Under the pieces are notes generated by a model, which was not told where the DNA came from, did not search any database, and worked only from the letters and a program-made list of their open reading frames with translations. Source: Pseudomonas gingeri (GTDB lineage: Bacteria > Pseudomonadota > Gammaproteobacteria > Pseudomonadales > Pseudomonadaceae). Taken from it: a stretch of DNA of 64,000 bases. Each line of letters begins with the position of its first letter. The stretch's first letter is position 1. The translations under genes and the position numbers were made by a program. This document shows, in pieces, positions 17,741 to 25,767 of the stretch. The stretch lies in NCBI RefSeq assembly GCF_013385635.1, contig NZ_JACAPR010000006.1, forward strand, positions 1-64,000, read 5' to 3'.

Positions 17741-17805
17741 TTCCTTCCCACATTCCCTCCCACACATTCCCTCCCACACATTCCCTCCCACACATTCCCT
17801 CCCAA
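17731..17805. repeat. Short tandem repeat of CCCTCCCACACATT units
   Basis: Consecutive units read CCCTCCCACATT, CCTTCCCACATT, then CCCTCCCACACATT three times and a degenerate last unit CCCTCCCAAAC. The 12 and 14 bp units differ by an AC insertion. The array begins at the right arm of the inverted repeat at 17669-17740, so it probably grew by slippage from that arm. Confidence 0.88.
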
Positions 17806-17835
17806 ACAAGCCAGCCTTCACACAAGCTTTGCTGC

Positions 17836-19758
17836 TTATTCGGGCAATTTGAGCAGCGGCTCCTGGAAGCGCAACAGGCGTCCGGCATTGCCCAGCACCA
17901 GCAAGGTACTGAGGTTGTGCAGCAGCGCCGCGATCATCGCCCCTGCCGCCCCCAGCCAGCCGAAAGCCGCCGCCGCGACAATCGCCAGGGTCCAGCCCAG
18001 GCCGATCACCACGTTGACCTGCAAGGTCCGCCGGCACTGGCGGCTCAGGCGCACGCAGGTGCCCAGGCGGCGCAGGTCGCTGCCGATCAGGACCACGTCC
18101 GCCGAGGCCAGGGCGATATCCGCCCCGCCCGCGCCCATCGCCACGCCGACCACACCGGCCTTGAGCGCCAGGGAGTCGTTGATGCCGTCCCCCACTACCA
18201 TAGGCCGGAAACCGCTGCCGATCTCGCCGAGCACACGAGTGAGCTTGTCTTCGGGCAAGGCCTGGGCCTCGATATCGCTGATCCCGACTTCCCGCGCCAG
18301 GCTGTCCGCCACGCTCTGGCGATCGCCAGTCAGCAGCAGTTGTCGCCCCAGCCCCAGTTCACGCAATTCGGCCAGCGCCTGCCGCGCTTCCGGCTTGACG
18401 CTGTCGGCCAGCAACAGCCAGGCGAGAAACTCGCCATTGAGCGCCAGCCCGGCAATCGGTCCGTCGTGCTCGGGCACCGCCGGGGTGGTGATCGCCAACT
18501 GCTTGAACAACTCGGGCCGGCCCAGTGCCGCCTGCCCCTGGGCGGTGCTCGCCACCACACCGAGCCCCTGGCGCTCATGGACTTCGCTCAGCTCGATCCA
18601 CTGCGTCGGCGCCACCAACCCGGCCAGCGCACGGCTGACCGGATGGCTGCTGGCCGAGCCGAGGCTCGCTGCCAGGCTCAGCAATGGCGCCTGATCGGCA
18701 ACGTCAGTCTGCAGCGATTGCAGGCGCAAGGTGCCATAGGTCAGGGTGCCGGTCTTGTCCACCACCAGCGAGGTCAGGTCCGCCAGCTCTTCGAGAAACG
18801 CCGAGCTGCGAATCAGGATCCCGTGGCGCGCCGCCACGGCAATCCCGGCAATCGCCGTCGCCGGTGCCGACAACACCAGCGCACAGGGACAGGCCGCCAC
18901 CAGTACCGCGAGCATCGCCTGGGCATCGTTGGTGATAAACCAGGTCACCGCCGCAATCATCAGCACCAGCACCATGTAGCTGCCGGCGTAGCGTTCCAGC
19001 AGGCGGGTGATCGGCGGCTTGGAACGCTCGGCGCTCTGCATCAGCGCGATGACCTTGCCCAGGGTCGATTCGTCGCCGGTGCGGGTCACTTCGATGCGCA
19101 GCAACCCGTCGAGGTTGATCGCCCCACCGAACACCTGCACACCGGGGCCGGCCTCCAGCGGCACCGACTCGCCGGTGATCGGCGCGGTATCGAGGCTCGC
19201 CTGACCGGACAGCACCACGCCGTCGGCGGGCACCCGGTCGCCGGCGCGCACTTCCACCTGGTCACCAGCCTTGAGCGTGGCGTTATCCACTTCCACCACG
19301 CTGCCATCGGCCTGCACCCGGCGGGCATGGCTGCGGGTCAGGCGGCCGAGGGCGCCGATGGCTTCCTGGGAACCGATGACACTGCGCTCTTCGAGCACAT
19401 GGCCGAAGATCATGATGATCGGCAACAAGGCGGCGGTCAGCAGGTCGCCGGTGGCCCAGGCGCCGAGCATCGCCAGGGCGATCAACTGGTCGGTGATCCC
19501 GTGCAGGCTCGGATAACGCAGGCTGTACCAGGCCGAACGCATGACCGGCACGGCCACCAGGACAGAGGCGAAGCCCAGCAACAACTGGCTGACACCGACC
19601 TGTCCGGGCGCCAGCCAGCGCCATACCAGGCCCAGCCCGAGCAGGCCGAGGGCAAGCATCGCCAGTACCAACTGGCGCGCCGCACTGCGTTGTTCGGCGC
19701 TGCTCAACAGACTGGGCGCGGGGCTCGCAACGTGGCTGCTCACAACATGGCTACTCAT
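17836..19758 (-). CDS. Heavy-metal P1B-type ATPase without N-terminal metal-binding domain
   Basis: This 640-residue ion pump of the inner membrane has actuator motif TGES at 195-198, CPC in the transport helix at 290-292, the phosphorylated Asp334 in DKTGTLT, the nucleotide motif HP at 372-373 and GDGIND in the P domain. No HMA domain or CxxC precedes the first membrane helix; the N-terminus MSSHVVSSHV has only two histidines. The last helix carries HNLST, resembling the HEG(G/S)T of P1B-4 pumps more than the Asp of ZntA/CadA, so metal specificity cannot be assigned. It overlaps the SPFH gene before it by 4 bp and ends a four-gene operon. Confidence 0.92.
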   Translation of the reverse strand: MSSHVVSSHVASPAPSLLSSAEQRSAARQLVLAMLALGLLGLGLVWRWLAPGQVGVSQLLLGFASVLVAVPVMRSAWYSLRYPSLHGITDQLIALAMLGAWATGDLLTAALLPIIMIFGHVLEERSVIGSQEAIGALGRLTRSHARRVQADGSVVEVDNATLKAGDQVEVRAGDRVPADGVVLSGQASLDTAPITGESVPLEAGPGVQVFGGAINLDGLLRIEVTRTGDESTLGKVIALMQSAERSKPPITRLLERYAGSYMVLVLMIAAVTWFITNDAQAMLAVLVAACPCALVLSAPATAIAGIAVAARHGILIRSSAFLEELADLTSLVVDKTGTLTYGTLRLQSLQTDVADQAPLLSLAASLGSASSHPVSRALAGLVAPTQWIELSEVHERQGLGVVASTAQGQAALGRPELFKQLAITTPAVPEHDGPIAGLALNGEFLAWLLLADSVKPEARQALAELRELGLGRQLLLTGDRQSVADSLAREVGISDIEAQALPEDKLTRVLGEIGSGFRPMVVGDGINDSLALKAGVVGVAMGAGGADIALASADVVLIGSDLRRLGTCVRLSRQCRRTLQVNVVIGLGWTLAIVAAAAFGWLGAAGAMIAALLHNLSTLLVLGNAGRLLRFQEPLLKLPE

Positions 19759-20813
19759 TGTTCAGCTCCCTGAATGATCAGGCGGGAATCGTCCCGTGGG
19801 TCGACCGTGGTCACCGACCCGGCCTGACCGAGAATCTTCGGCAAACGCTCGCGGTACAGGCGCAGCAACAGGCCCGGATCGCTGCCGTCCTGCTGCGCCC
19901 TGGCCAGGCTCACCACCGTTGCCGTATCGGCCTGGGCCTTGGCCAGGCGCTCGCTGGCCTGGGCCTCGGCGACCCGCACCAGGCGGTCGGCATCCTGGGT
20001 CGCCGACTGGCTGAGCTTGGCCGCTTCGTTATGGGCATTGGCGACCGCCTTGTCGGCCTGCTGGCTGGCGGTCAGCACCGCATTGAAGGCATTCACCGCC
20101 GGGCCCGGCAGGCTCGACTGGACGTCGACCCGCGCCACTTCGACGCCGATCCCCTGCCCCGTCGCTGCCAGCTCGACCAGCCGCCGGTTGACCCCTTGCA
20201 GCAGATCGCCGCGCAGACGCTCGCGGCGTTCGGCGGCCTGGCTGTCGCTGCCGATCAGTTCCGGGCGGGCCACCAGAATGGTGTCGAGGTCGCGCGCCGC
20301 CGTCAGCGCCACGGCGCTACGAGTGACGATACGATCGAGGGCCGGCAGCACATGCCCGGCCTGAAGCACAAAGGCGTAGGGATCGGTGACCTTGTAGAAC
20401 ACCCGCACATCCAGTTGCACCACCCCGGCATCGCCGGTCAGCAGGTAACCGGAGCCGGCCAGCGCATCGTTGACCGGCGTCGCCAGAGTCGCCTGGCGAT
20501 CGGCCTGCAGGGCGGCGTCGGAGCGCAGCAGGCCTTCCACCCGCCGCTCGATCACCCGGTCCGCCGCCGGCAGGATCACCACCTGCTCGAATGGCCGCGG
20601 CCAGGCCAGCAACAGCCCGGCATTCTGGATCCGCTCCAGGGCGCCGAGACGCAGGACCACCGCACGGTCCTGCGGGTCGATCTGCCGGACATTGGAAAAG
20701 GCCCAGGCCAGCGCCGCCAGCAGCGTCACCGCATACAGGCCGAGAAACGCCAGGCGCCCGGCCTGGATCCACGGGCTGCTAAGGCCCACTTCCTGTTCAG
20801 GCCGCTCGCTCAT
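19755..20813 (-). CDS. HflC-like SPFH membrane protein
   Basis: This 352-residue protein has a single N-terminal membrane helix (about residues 17-42, LAFLGLYAVTLLAALAWAF) and then an SPFH/band 7 domain (VRQIDPQDRAVVLRLGALE onward). An Ala/Gln-rich coiled-coil region (ANAHNEAAKLSQSATQDADR) is near residues 245-305. This is the HflC/stomatin architecture, forming oligomeric membrane scaffolds. It is not the canonical hflC, which in Pseudomonas lies in the hfq-hflX-hflK-hflC locus. It overlaps both neighbours by 4 bp (20810-20813 and 19755-19758). A complex with the other two SPFH proteins and the ATPase is inferred. Confidence 0.9.
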   Translation of the reverse strand: MSERPEQEVGLSSPWIQAGRLAFLGLYAVTLLAALAWAFSNVRQIDPQDRAVVLRLGALERIQNAGLLLAWPRPFEQVVILPAADRVIERRVEGLLRSDAALQADRQATLATPVNDALAGSGYLLTGDAGVVQLDVRVFYKVTDPYAFVLQAGHVLPALDRIVTRSAVALTAARDLDTILVARPELIGSDSQAAERRERLRGDLLQGVNRRLVELAATGQGIGVEVARVDVQSSLPGPAVNAFNAVLTASQQADKAVANAHNEAAKLSQSATQDADRLVRVAEAQASERLAKAQADTATVVSLARAQQDGSDPGLLLRLYRERLPKILGQAGSVTTVDPRDDSRLIIQGAEQ

Positions 20814-21850
20814 GGCTGCGATCCGGTCTTGTCAGCCGACCCGGGCGGACCGTCCACCAATACCCGGAACGGCGCCGCATCGGTACGCAGGATCAGCTTG
20901 GTGCCGGGGGTGACAATGGTGCCGAGGGTGTCCAGCGAGCGCAGCAGGTTGTACAACTGCGGCGAACCGGCGTAGGCACGACCATAGATCCGCGCCGCCT
21001 CGACCCGCGACTGCGCCTCGATATCCGCCGCCTTGACCGTGGCATCGGCTTGCAGGATGCGCGCATCGCGTTCGGCGGCGGAGCGGATCTGCGCCGCTTC
21101 ACGCTTGCCGATCGCCGTGCGTTCGGTGGCGATGGTTTCTCGCTCGGCGCGCATCCGGTCGACGGTGGCCGAGAGCGTGACCGAAGGCAGGGTCAGGCGC
21201 TCGACACCCACCTGCAGGACCCGCACGCCATAGGTCGAGAGCAATTGCTGGTCGATCTGCTGGCGCAGCTGGGCTTCGAAATCGGCGATCCGCACCTGGC
21301 TGGCATCGGTGTTGACCAGGCTCGACAGGTCGAAGCTGGCCGCGGTGGTTTCCAGGGCCGAACCGACGAAGGTGCGAATCTGCCGCGCCGCTTCGTCCGG
21401 CTGGTTCTGCACCGCGCGCATGAAGCGCTCGACATTCTGCGGATCGCCCTGCACCTGCCACGCCACATAGGCCTGGATGATGATGCGCAAACCGTCGCGG
21501 GTCCCGACATCCTGCAGGCCGCTGGAGGTGGTGCGCAGGCGCAGGTCGACCGGGATCGCCGCTTCGAACGGTGCCGGCCAGCGCCAGCCGAGGCCCGGCT
21601 CCAGCAGGACCCGCGACGGGTTGCCGAAACGGGTGATCACCGTGGCCTCGCCGGAACGCACCTGCACCAGACTCGCCGCCGCGACCGCGAACAGGATCAG
21701 CAACAGCGCCCAGCCCATGCGGCGCCACGGAAAAGGCCCGCCGCTCTCGCCCGCGCCATGGTGATGATGGTGGTGGCCGTGATGATGACCGTGACCGGCG
21801 TGATCGTGGCCCGCGTGATCGTGATGATCGTGTGAATGAGACAGGCTCAA
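20810..21850 (-). CDS. HflK-like SPFH protein with a histidine-rich N-terminus
   Basis: This 346-residue protein has 17 histidines among its first 31 residues (pattern HSHDHHDH...HHHGHHHHHH), then a membrane helix (about residues 45-62, MGWALLLILFAVAAASLV) and an SPFH domain with a long helical tail (ERDARILQADATVKAADIEAQ). The His tail precedes the membrane anchor and resembles metal-binding tails of ZIP/CDF transporters and nickel chaperones, so zinc, nickel or copper binding is likely. Canonical HflK has no such tail. It overlaps the genes on both sides by 4 bp. The ATG at 21850 is the only start keeping the full tail. Confidence 0.9.
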   Translation of the reverse strand: MSLSHSHDHHDHAGHDHAGHGHHHGHHHHHHGAGESGGPFPWRRMGWALLLILFAVAAASLVQVRSGEATVITRFGNPSRVLLEPGLGWRWPAPFEAAIPVDLRLRTTSSGLQDVGTRDGLRIIIQAYVAWQVQGDPQNVERFMRAVQNQPDEAARQIRTFVGSALETTAASFDLSSLVNTDASQVRIADFEAQLRQQIDQQLLSTYGVRVLQVGVERLTLPSVTLSATVDRMRAERETIATERTAIGKREAAQIRSAAERDARILQADATVKAADIEAQSRVEAARIYGRAYAGSPQLYNLLRSLDTLGTIVTPGTKLILRTDAAPFRVLVDGPPGSADKTGSQP

Positions 21851-23808
21851 GGGGTGACTCCTTGCTGAACGGCTTTACGCGGCGGCGCAGGATCGGCCGG
21901 CGGCGTGAATGAACGCAGATCGATGGTGGGCGCGCTGTTGCCACCCAGGCGATGATCGAGAATAAGCAGCCTGGCCTTGCCCAGGCCCTGGCTCAGTTGC
22001 GCCAGGTACTGCTCCAGCACGAAGGCCCGGCCGGCCTGGGCATAGGCTTTCTGTTCGGCGCTGAAACGCAGGTCCGCCGCCCGGGCGCCGGCCTGCACTT
22101 CATGCGCGGTGGCCTGGGCCTGGTCGCGGACAATGCTGGCCTGCAACTGCGCCTGGTTGGCCTGTTCGCTGGCGGCGCCGCGTTCGCGGGAGATCAGGGC
22201 CTGGGCGCTGATCTGCGCGGCCTGCACCGCGTGATAGGCATTGGCCGCGCCGGCCGGCGGGTGTATCGCCTCGACCACCGTGGCGAGGATCTCCACGCCA
22301 CTGTCGAGTTGCTGCAGGTCGGCCTGCACCGCACGGCCGATATCGTCGGCCAGGGCACTGCGCTGTTCGCCCAGCAGGCCATCGAGGGTGCGGGAAGCGA
22401 AGTCATGCACCAGCACCCGGCTGGCGGTGCTGCGGATCAGCGTCGGCACATCGGCACTGTTGTAGGTGGCGGCCAGCGCCGCCTGATCGCTCAGGCCGAT
22501 ACGGTAGACAAAGCGCACGTCCATGTTGACGATCTGGAAGCCCTGTTTATCGCCACTGCTGCTGGCGATCACCTGGGATTTTTCGTTGACATGGCTGGCG
22601 TCCCACAGGCGGTTGGCGCTGGCCGGCGGCAGGCCCTCGGCCGGTTCGAGTTCGGCTGGGGCGGCGGCGTCGACGCTGGTCGCCAGTTCGTGGACCACGC
22701 CGTTCTCTACCGCCAGCACACGGCCCAGCGGCCAGGGCAGGCCGATATGCAGCCCGGGGCCGAAGACTTCCACGGGTTTGCCGAAACGTTCGTAGATGCC
22801 ACGGCCCTGCAGCGGCACTTCGCTGATCCCGCTGAGCAGCCAACCGACCGCGAGCACCACCGCCAGCACCGGGGCAAACGCCCGGCGCATGTAGCTGAAG
22901 GCCCAGATCTGGCGCAGGTCGATACCGAAGCGGTTATGCAGTTCATGTTGCAGCGCCATCAACGGCCGGGGCGGCCAGCGCAGCAATCCGGCGACAAAAC
23001 TGGTGGCGATCAGCCGTGGCTCAAGGCGTTCACGGCGCGGGCTGAACAGCGACAGCAACGCCCGCAGCAGCAACTCCGCCGCCACCAGTACCGGCAACAG
23101 GCCGATCAGCGTGGCCAGGCGTACCGGCCACACGGTGTCCGGACCGGTGAACAACAGGCACAGGGCACTGAGCACCAGCACCGTGATCGCGACCCTGCTC
23201 ACCTGGGCCAAGGCCTGCGCCTCCGGCCATTCGGCCTCGTGGGCCTGGGCGAACTGACGCTCCAGCACCAGCAAGGCGAATGCCAGCAACAGACCCAGCG
23301 CCGCCGCGACGGAACCGCTCAACCCCAGGTTCGTCCCGACCAGCGCCAGGTTCCAACTCTGCTCGACACTCAACAGGACCAGCAGCGACCAGCCGACCAG
23401 CCACAGCGTGTCGGCACCGATCTGCGCCAGGGCGTTGCGCCAGGCGCCATTGAAGCGCTCGACCAGGCGATCGTAGAAACCGGGCGGCTCGACCGGCGAT
23501 TGCGCCGCCACCTCGTCGGTCGCCACCGCCAGCGGTGCCCGCGCCTGCTCGCGCCAACGCGCCAAGCCGGCGGCCGACTGCAACGCCGCGACCACCACCA
23601 GCAGCGCAGCGGCGTTATTGCTCAGCAGGGTCGGCCAGATCGAAACCGGGGCAAACAACCCGACAAAGAACCCCAGTACCAGGCCACTGATCGCCAGCAC
23701 GGCCAGGCCAATGCCCAGGCGGCGCAGCCGGCGAGCCTGGTAGCCCGCCTGTTGGAAACGCGGCAGGCCTTCCAGATCGGCCCCCGGCGCTTCAAGATCC
23801 ACTCGCAT
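21847..23808 (-). CDS. Large polytopic SPFH protein (multi-TM domain plus HflK-like domain)
   Basis: This 653-residue first gene of the operon has an N-terminal half with roughly seven or eight hydrophobic segments (for example LGIGLAVLAISGLVLGFFVG and VAITVLVLSALCLLF). Another helix follows (VLAVVLAVGWLLSG), then an SPFH domain beginning ISEVPLQGRGIYERFGKPVE, and a helical C-terminal tail. I start it at the ATG at 23808, preceded by GGAG; the reading frame is open to 23922 but without an RBS there. Fusion of a large membrane domain to SPFH is unusual for HflK. It overlaps the next gene by 4 bp. A Zur-like box lies 118 bp upstream. Confidence 0.85.
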   Translation of the reverse strand: MRVDLEAPGADLEGLPRFQQAGYQARRLRRLGIGLAVLAISGLVLGFFVGLFAPVSIWPTLLSNNAAALLVVVAALQSAAGLARWREQARAPLAVATDEVAAQSPVEPPGFYDRLVERFNGAWRNALAQIGADTLWLVGWSLLVLLSVEQSWNLALVGTNLGLSGSVAAALGLLLAFALLVLERQFAQAHEAEWPEAQALAQVSRVAITVLVLSALCLLFTGPDTVWPVRLATLIGLLPVLVAAELLLRALLSLFSPRRERLEPRLIATSFVAGLLRWPPRPLMALQHELHNRFGIDLRQIWAFSYMRRAFAPVLAVVLAVGWLLSGISEVPLQGRGIYERFGKPVEVFGPGLHIGLPWPLGRVLAVENGVVHELATSVDAAAPAELEPAEGLPPASANRLWDASHVNEKSQVIASSSGDKQGFQIVNMDVRFVYRIGLSDQAALAATYNSADVPTLIRSTASRVLVHDFASRTLDGLLGEQRSALADDIGRAVQADLQQLDSGVEILATVVEAIHPPAGAANAYHAVQAAQISAQALISRERGAASEQANQAQLQASIVRDQAQATAHEVQAGARAADLRFSAEQKAYAQAGRAFVLEQYLAQLSQGLGKARLLILDHRLGGNSAPTIDLRSFTPPADPAPPRKAVQQGVTP

Positions 23809-23925
23809 GTCCACTCCAGACCCGATGCAACCATCGAGGTCATCCATCGTCGAAATCACTGGCGCGCCGGAACGCACATCGAACCGCCATGAAAGGGCGC
23901 GTTGCCGGACACCTTGAAGCATTTG

Positions 23926-23938
23926 GTTACGATATAAC
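23926..23938. promoter_or_regulatory. Degenerate Zur-like box upstream of the SPFH/P-ATPase operon
   Basis: GTTACGATATAAC matches the Zur consensus GTTATAnTATAAC at 11 of the 12 specified positions plus spacer counted together (two mismatches, C and G, in one half-site). It lies 118 bp upstream of the SPFH gene's likely ATG. A functional Zur site is plausible but unproven. Confidence 0.5.
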
Positions 23939-24490
23939 AGAAAGAGTGAATTTTCTGTTCACAGAACGCTTTTTATTCACATCGCTGGCAGATCCCGGCA
24001 TTGCTCCGGGCACGCCGATAGACCGCAGGGCCTTAATATAAAAAGGAAGACCCCCGAAAAAAGGCAAGCCTGAATTTTTTTGTTATAGCGTTGGACAACT
24101 AAAGCAGATCGCTCTTACATACAACTTATATAGCTCCTACAAACTGATATACGCCGATAGATTGTTATTGTTCAGGGTTTGACCAATGTAACAAAATCCA
24201 ACAACTACGCGACTTGATCGACGAATCACCAGTGACTAACATCCTGCCACTTGAATATTTATATGGCACCTTTTTCAGCGAGCCCACTCCGTTAAAACGA
24301 AGCCACTGAAAAGGTTGAAGATAAAGCCCGGCGCCTGCCAAACGGGCCTGGATATTCATGTAATGAAATACAATAAGTTCGAAACCCCATAACTATAGGC
24401 CGAACGGCCAAGACACTTGATACCCCTGTGCATGCTGGTGACCCATACTATCGCCAACACTCGGCATGCATTCCGAGCGACGGAGCCGCC
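23939..24490. other. AT-rich intergenic region with no gene recognised
   Basis: This stretch is visibly richer in A and T than its surroundings. It contains a weak terminator-like element (AAAAAAGGC-AA-GCC then a run of T) at about 24057-24081. No RNA gene or convincing reading frame is seen; a 64-codon minus-strand frame at 24165-24359 has no RBS or recognisable product. It must hold the promoters of the SPFH operon (left) and of the gene at 24491 (right). Confidence 0.6.
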
Positions 24491-24829
24491 ATGAGTCAAG
24501 ATCTGAATCAATATCGTTATTTTCAACGGTCGCCAAGGCCTGCCGGTCACTCCGGCAGAACCAGTTGCCTGACCATCAATCAACCCGGGGCACGCCTGGC
24601 ACTGAACAACCTGCTGGATCTGATCAGCCATGAAATCCGCCAGGAAGACGATGAGAAAGTTCATCGCCTGACCTTCAAGAGCGGCCAGACACTTTGCATC
24701 ACTATCGACGCCAGCCTGATCACGGTCCGAGGATCACGTGTCGATTTCCACACTGACTCGCGTTATCCCCATACCACCTATCTTGAAGATCCTTCCCTGA
24801 TCAGTACTAGCAATAAGCTATCACTTTGA
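24491..24829 (+). CDS. Orphan small protein of unknown function
   Basis: This encodes 112 residues with RBS GGAG five bases before the ATG at 24491. The sequence is hydrophilic, without signal peptide or membrane helix. A predicted mixed region (ALNNLLDLISHEIRQEDDEK, then alternating strands LTFKSGQTLCITIDASLITV) suggests a small alpha/beta fold. I do not recognise the family. It stands alone between the AT-rich region and a stem-loop at 24841-24871. The upstream DNA is AT-rich, which may mark a foreign origin or a silenced gene. Confidence 0.65.
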   Translation: MSQDLNQYRYFQRSPRPAGHSGRTSCLTINQPGARLALNNLLDLISHEIRQEDDEKVHRLTFKSGQTLCITIDASLITVRGSRVDFHTDSRYPHTTYLEDPSLISTSNKLSL

Positions 24830-24840
24830 GTGTCCCGCCC

Positions 24841-24871
24841 ATGAATCCAGGGGACTGACAGCTGGATTCAT
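24841..24871. terminator. Stem-loop after the orphan gene
   Basis: ATGAATCCAG and CTGGATTCAT form a perfect 10 bp stem with an 11-base loop, 11 bases after the TGA of the small gene. No T-run follows, so it may be a stability hairpin or a Rho-independent terminator of weak type. Confidence 0.55.
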
Positions 24872-25068
24872 GGCGTGATCTGCACCTTCTGCGTGGGCTG
24901 TCCGAAGTTTGTTTCCAGAATATGTCCAGCCGCACGCATTTTTATCCGGAACCTAATGTCAGCCCTTGTCATTTGTGGCAATAATTCAGTTGCGCAAAAA
25001 ACAGCCGTGCCTGCTTGCGCAAATCCTTCCCGGAACCGCTTCCCTCTCAGACAAGGACCGTCGCTTCC

Positions 25069-25683
25069 ATGCCTTCGATCTACCAGCTCAAGCCTCGCTT
25101 CCAGAACCTGTTGCGGCCCATCGTCCAGCGCCTCTTCGACAATGGCACCAGCGCCAACCAGGTGACCCTGAGCGCGGCGATCATTTCCCTGCTGGTGGGT
25201 GCCGTGGTGGCGACCTTTGCCGTTCATCCCGGGGTGTTCCTGATCATCCCGCTGTGGATGATCCTGCGCATGGCCCTGAATGCCATCGACGGCATGCTGG
25301 CCCGGGAGTTCGGCCAGCAATCGAAGCTGGGCGCCTACCTGAACGAGCTGTGCGACATCGTCGCCGACAGCGCGTTGATCCTGCCATTCGCGTTGCTGCC
25401 CGAAGTCAGCCTGCTCGCGGTGCTGCTGGTGACCCTGCTGGCACTGTTCAGTGAGTACGCCGGCGTAATGGGGCCGCTGATCGGTGCCTCGCGGCGCTAT
25501 GACGGCCCCATGGGCAAGAGCGACCGCGCCTTTGTCCTGGGTGTGATCGCCACCGCCGTGGCCTTCGGCCTGATCAATGCCCTGTGGATAAACGGCTTGT
25601 TCCTGCTGATGGCGGCACTGTTGCTGGTCACCCTGGTCAACCGCGTACGCCAGGGCCTGAAAGAGGTTGCCACGGCACCCTGA
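25069..25683 (+). CDS. CDP-alcohol phosphatidyltransferase (YnbA-like)
   Basis: This 204-residue inner membrane protein carries the CDP-alcohol transferase core NAIDGMLAREFGQQSKLGAY followed by LNELCD, with several hydrophobic helices (for example FLIIPLWMILRMAL). Enzymes of this family transfer a phosphatidyl group from CDP-diacylglycerol to an alcohol. In the consensus DxxDGxxAR...GxxxDxxxD, two aspartates read Asn here (N of NAID and N of LNEL). I believe this also occurs in E. coli YnbA, so it may define a subfamily. First gene of a six-gene lipid operon. The start is the ATG at 25069; AAGGA is rather far upstream. Confidence 0.88.
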   Translation: MPSIYQLKPRFQNLLRPIVQRLFDNGTSANQVTLSAAIISLLVGAVVATFAVHPGVFLIIPLWMILRMALNAIDGMLAREFGQQSKLGAYLNELCDIVADSALILPFALLPEVSLLAVLLVTLLALFSEYAGVMGPLIGASRRYDGPMGKSDRAFVLGVIATAVAFGLINALWINGLFLLMAALLLVTLVNRVRQGLKEVATAP

Positions 25684-25767
25684 CAGCGGCTCAGGAACCA
25701 GAAATCATAAAAATACAGACCTGCCCAAGCTCCCCACCGATCTGCGACACAGCACAAGGATATTGCA

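Noticed and set aside
17488..17805. Minus-strand frames encoding repeated GGNVWEGMCG-like peptides
   Set aside because: They are translations of the CCCTCCCACACATT tandem repeat and REP DNA, without RBS or domain.
19755..23808. Annotation as canonical hflK-hflC FtsH modulators
   Set aside because: Canonical hflKC lie with hfq and hflX; here there are three SPFH genes, a His-rich tail and a P-type ATPase in one operon.
21952..23892. 646-codon plus-strand frame opposite the large SPFH gene
   Set aside because: Q/R/H-rich low-complexity translation typical of antisense frames; the minus-strand SPFH protein has clear domains.
24165..24359. 64-codon minus-strand frame in the AT-rich gap
   Set aside because: No RBS, no recognisable sequence and low coding character.
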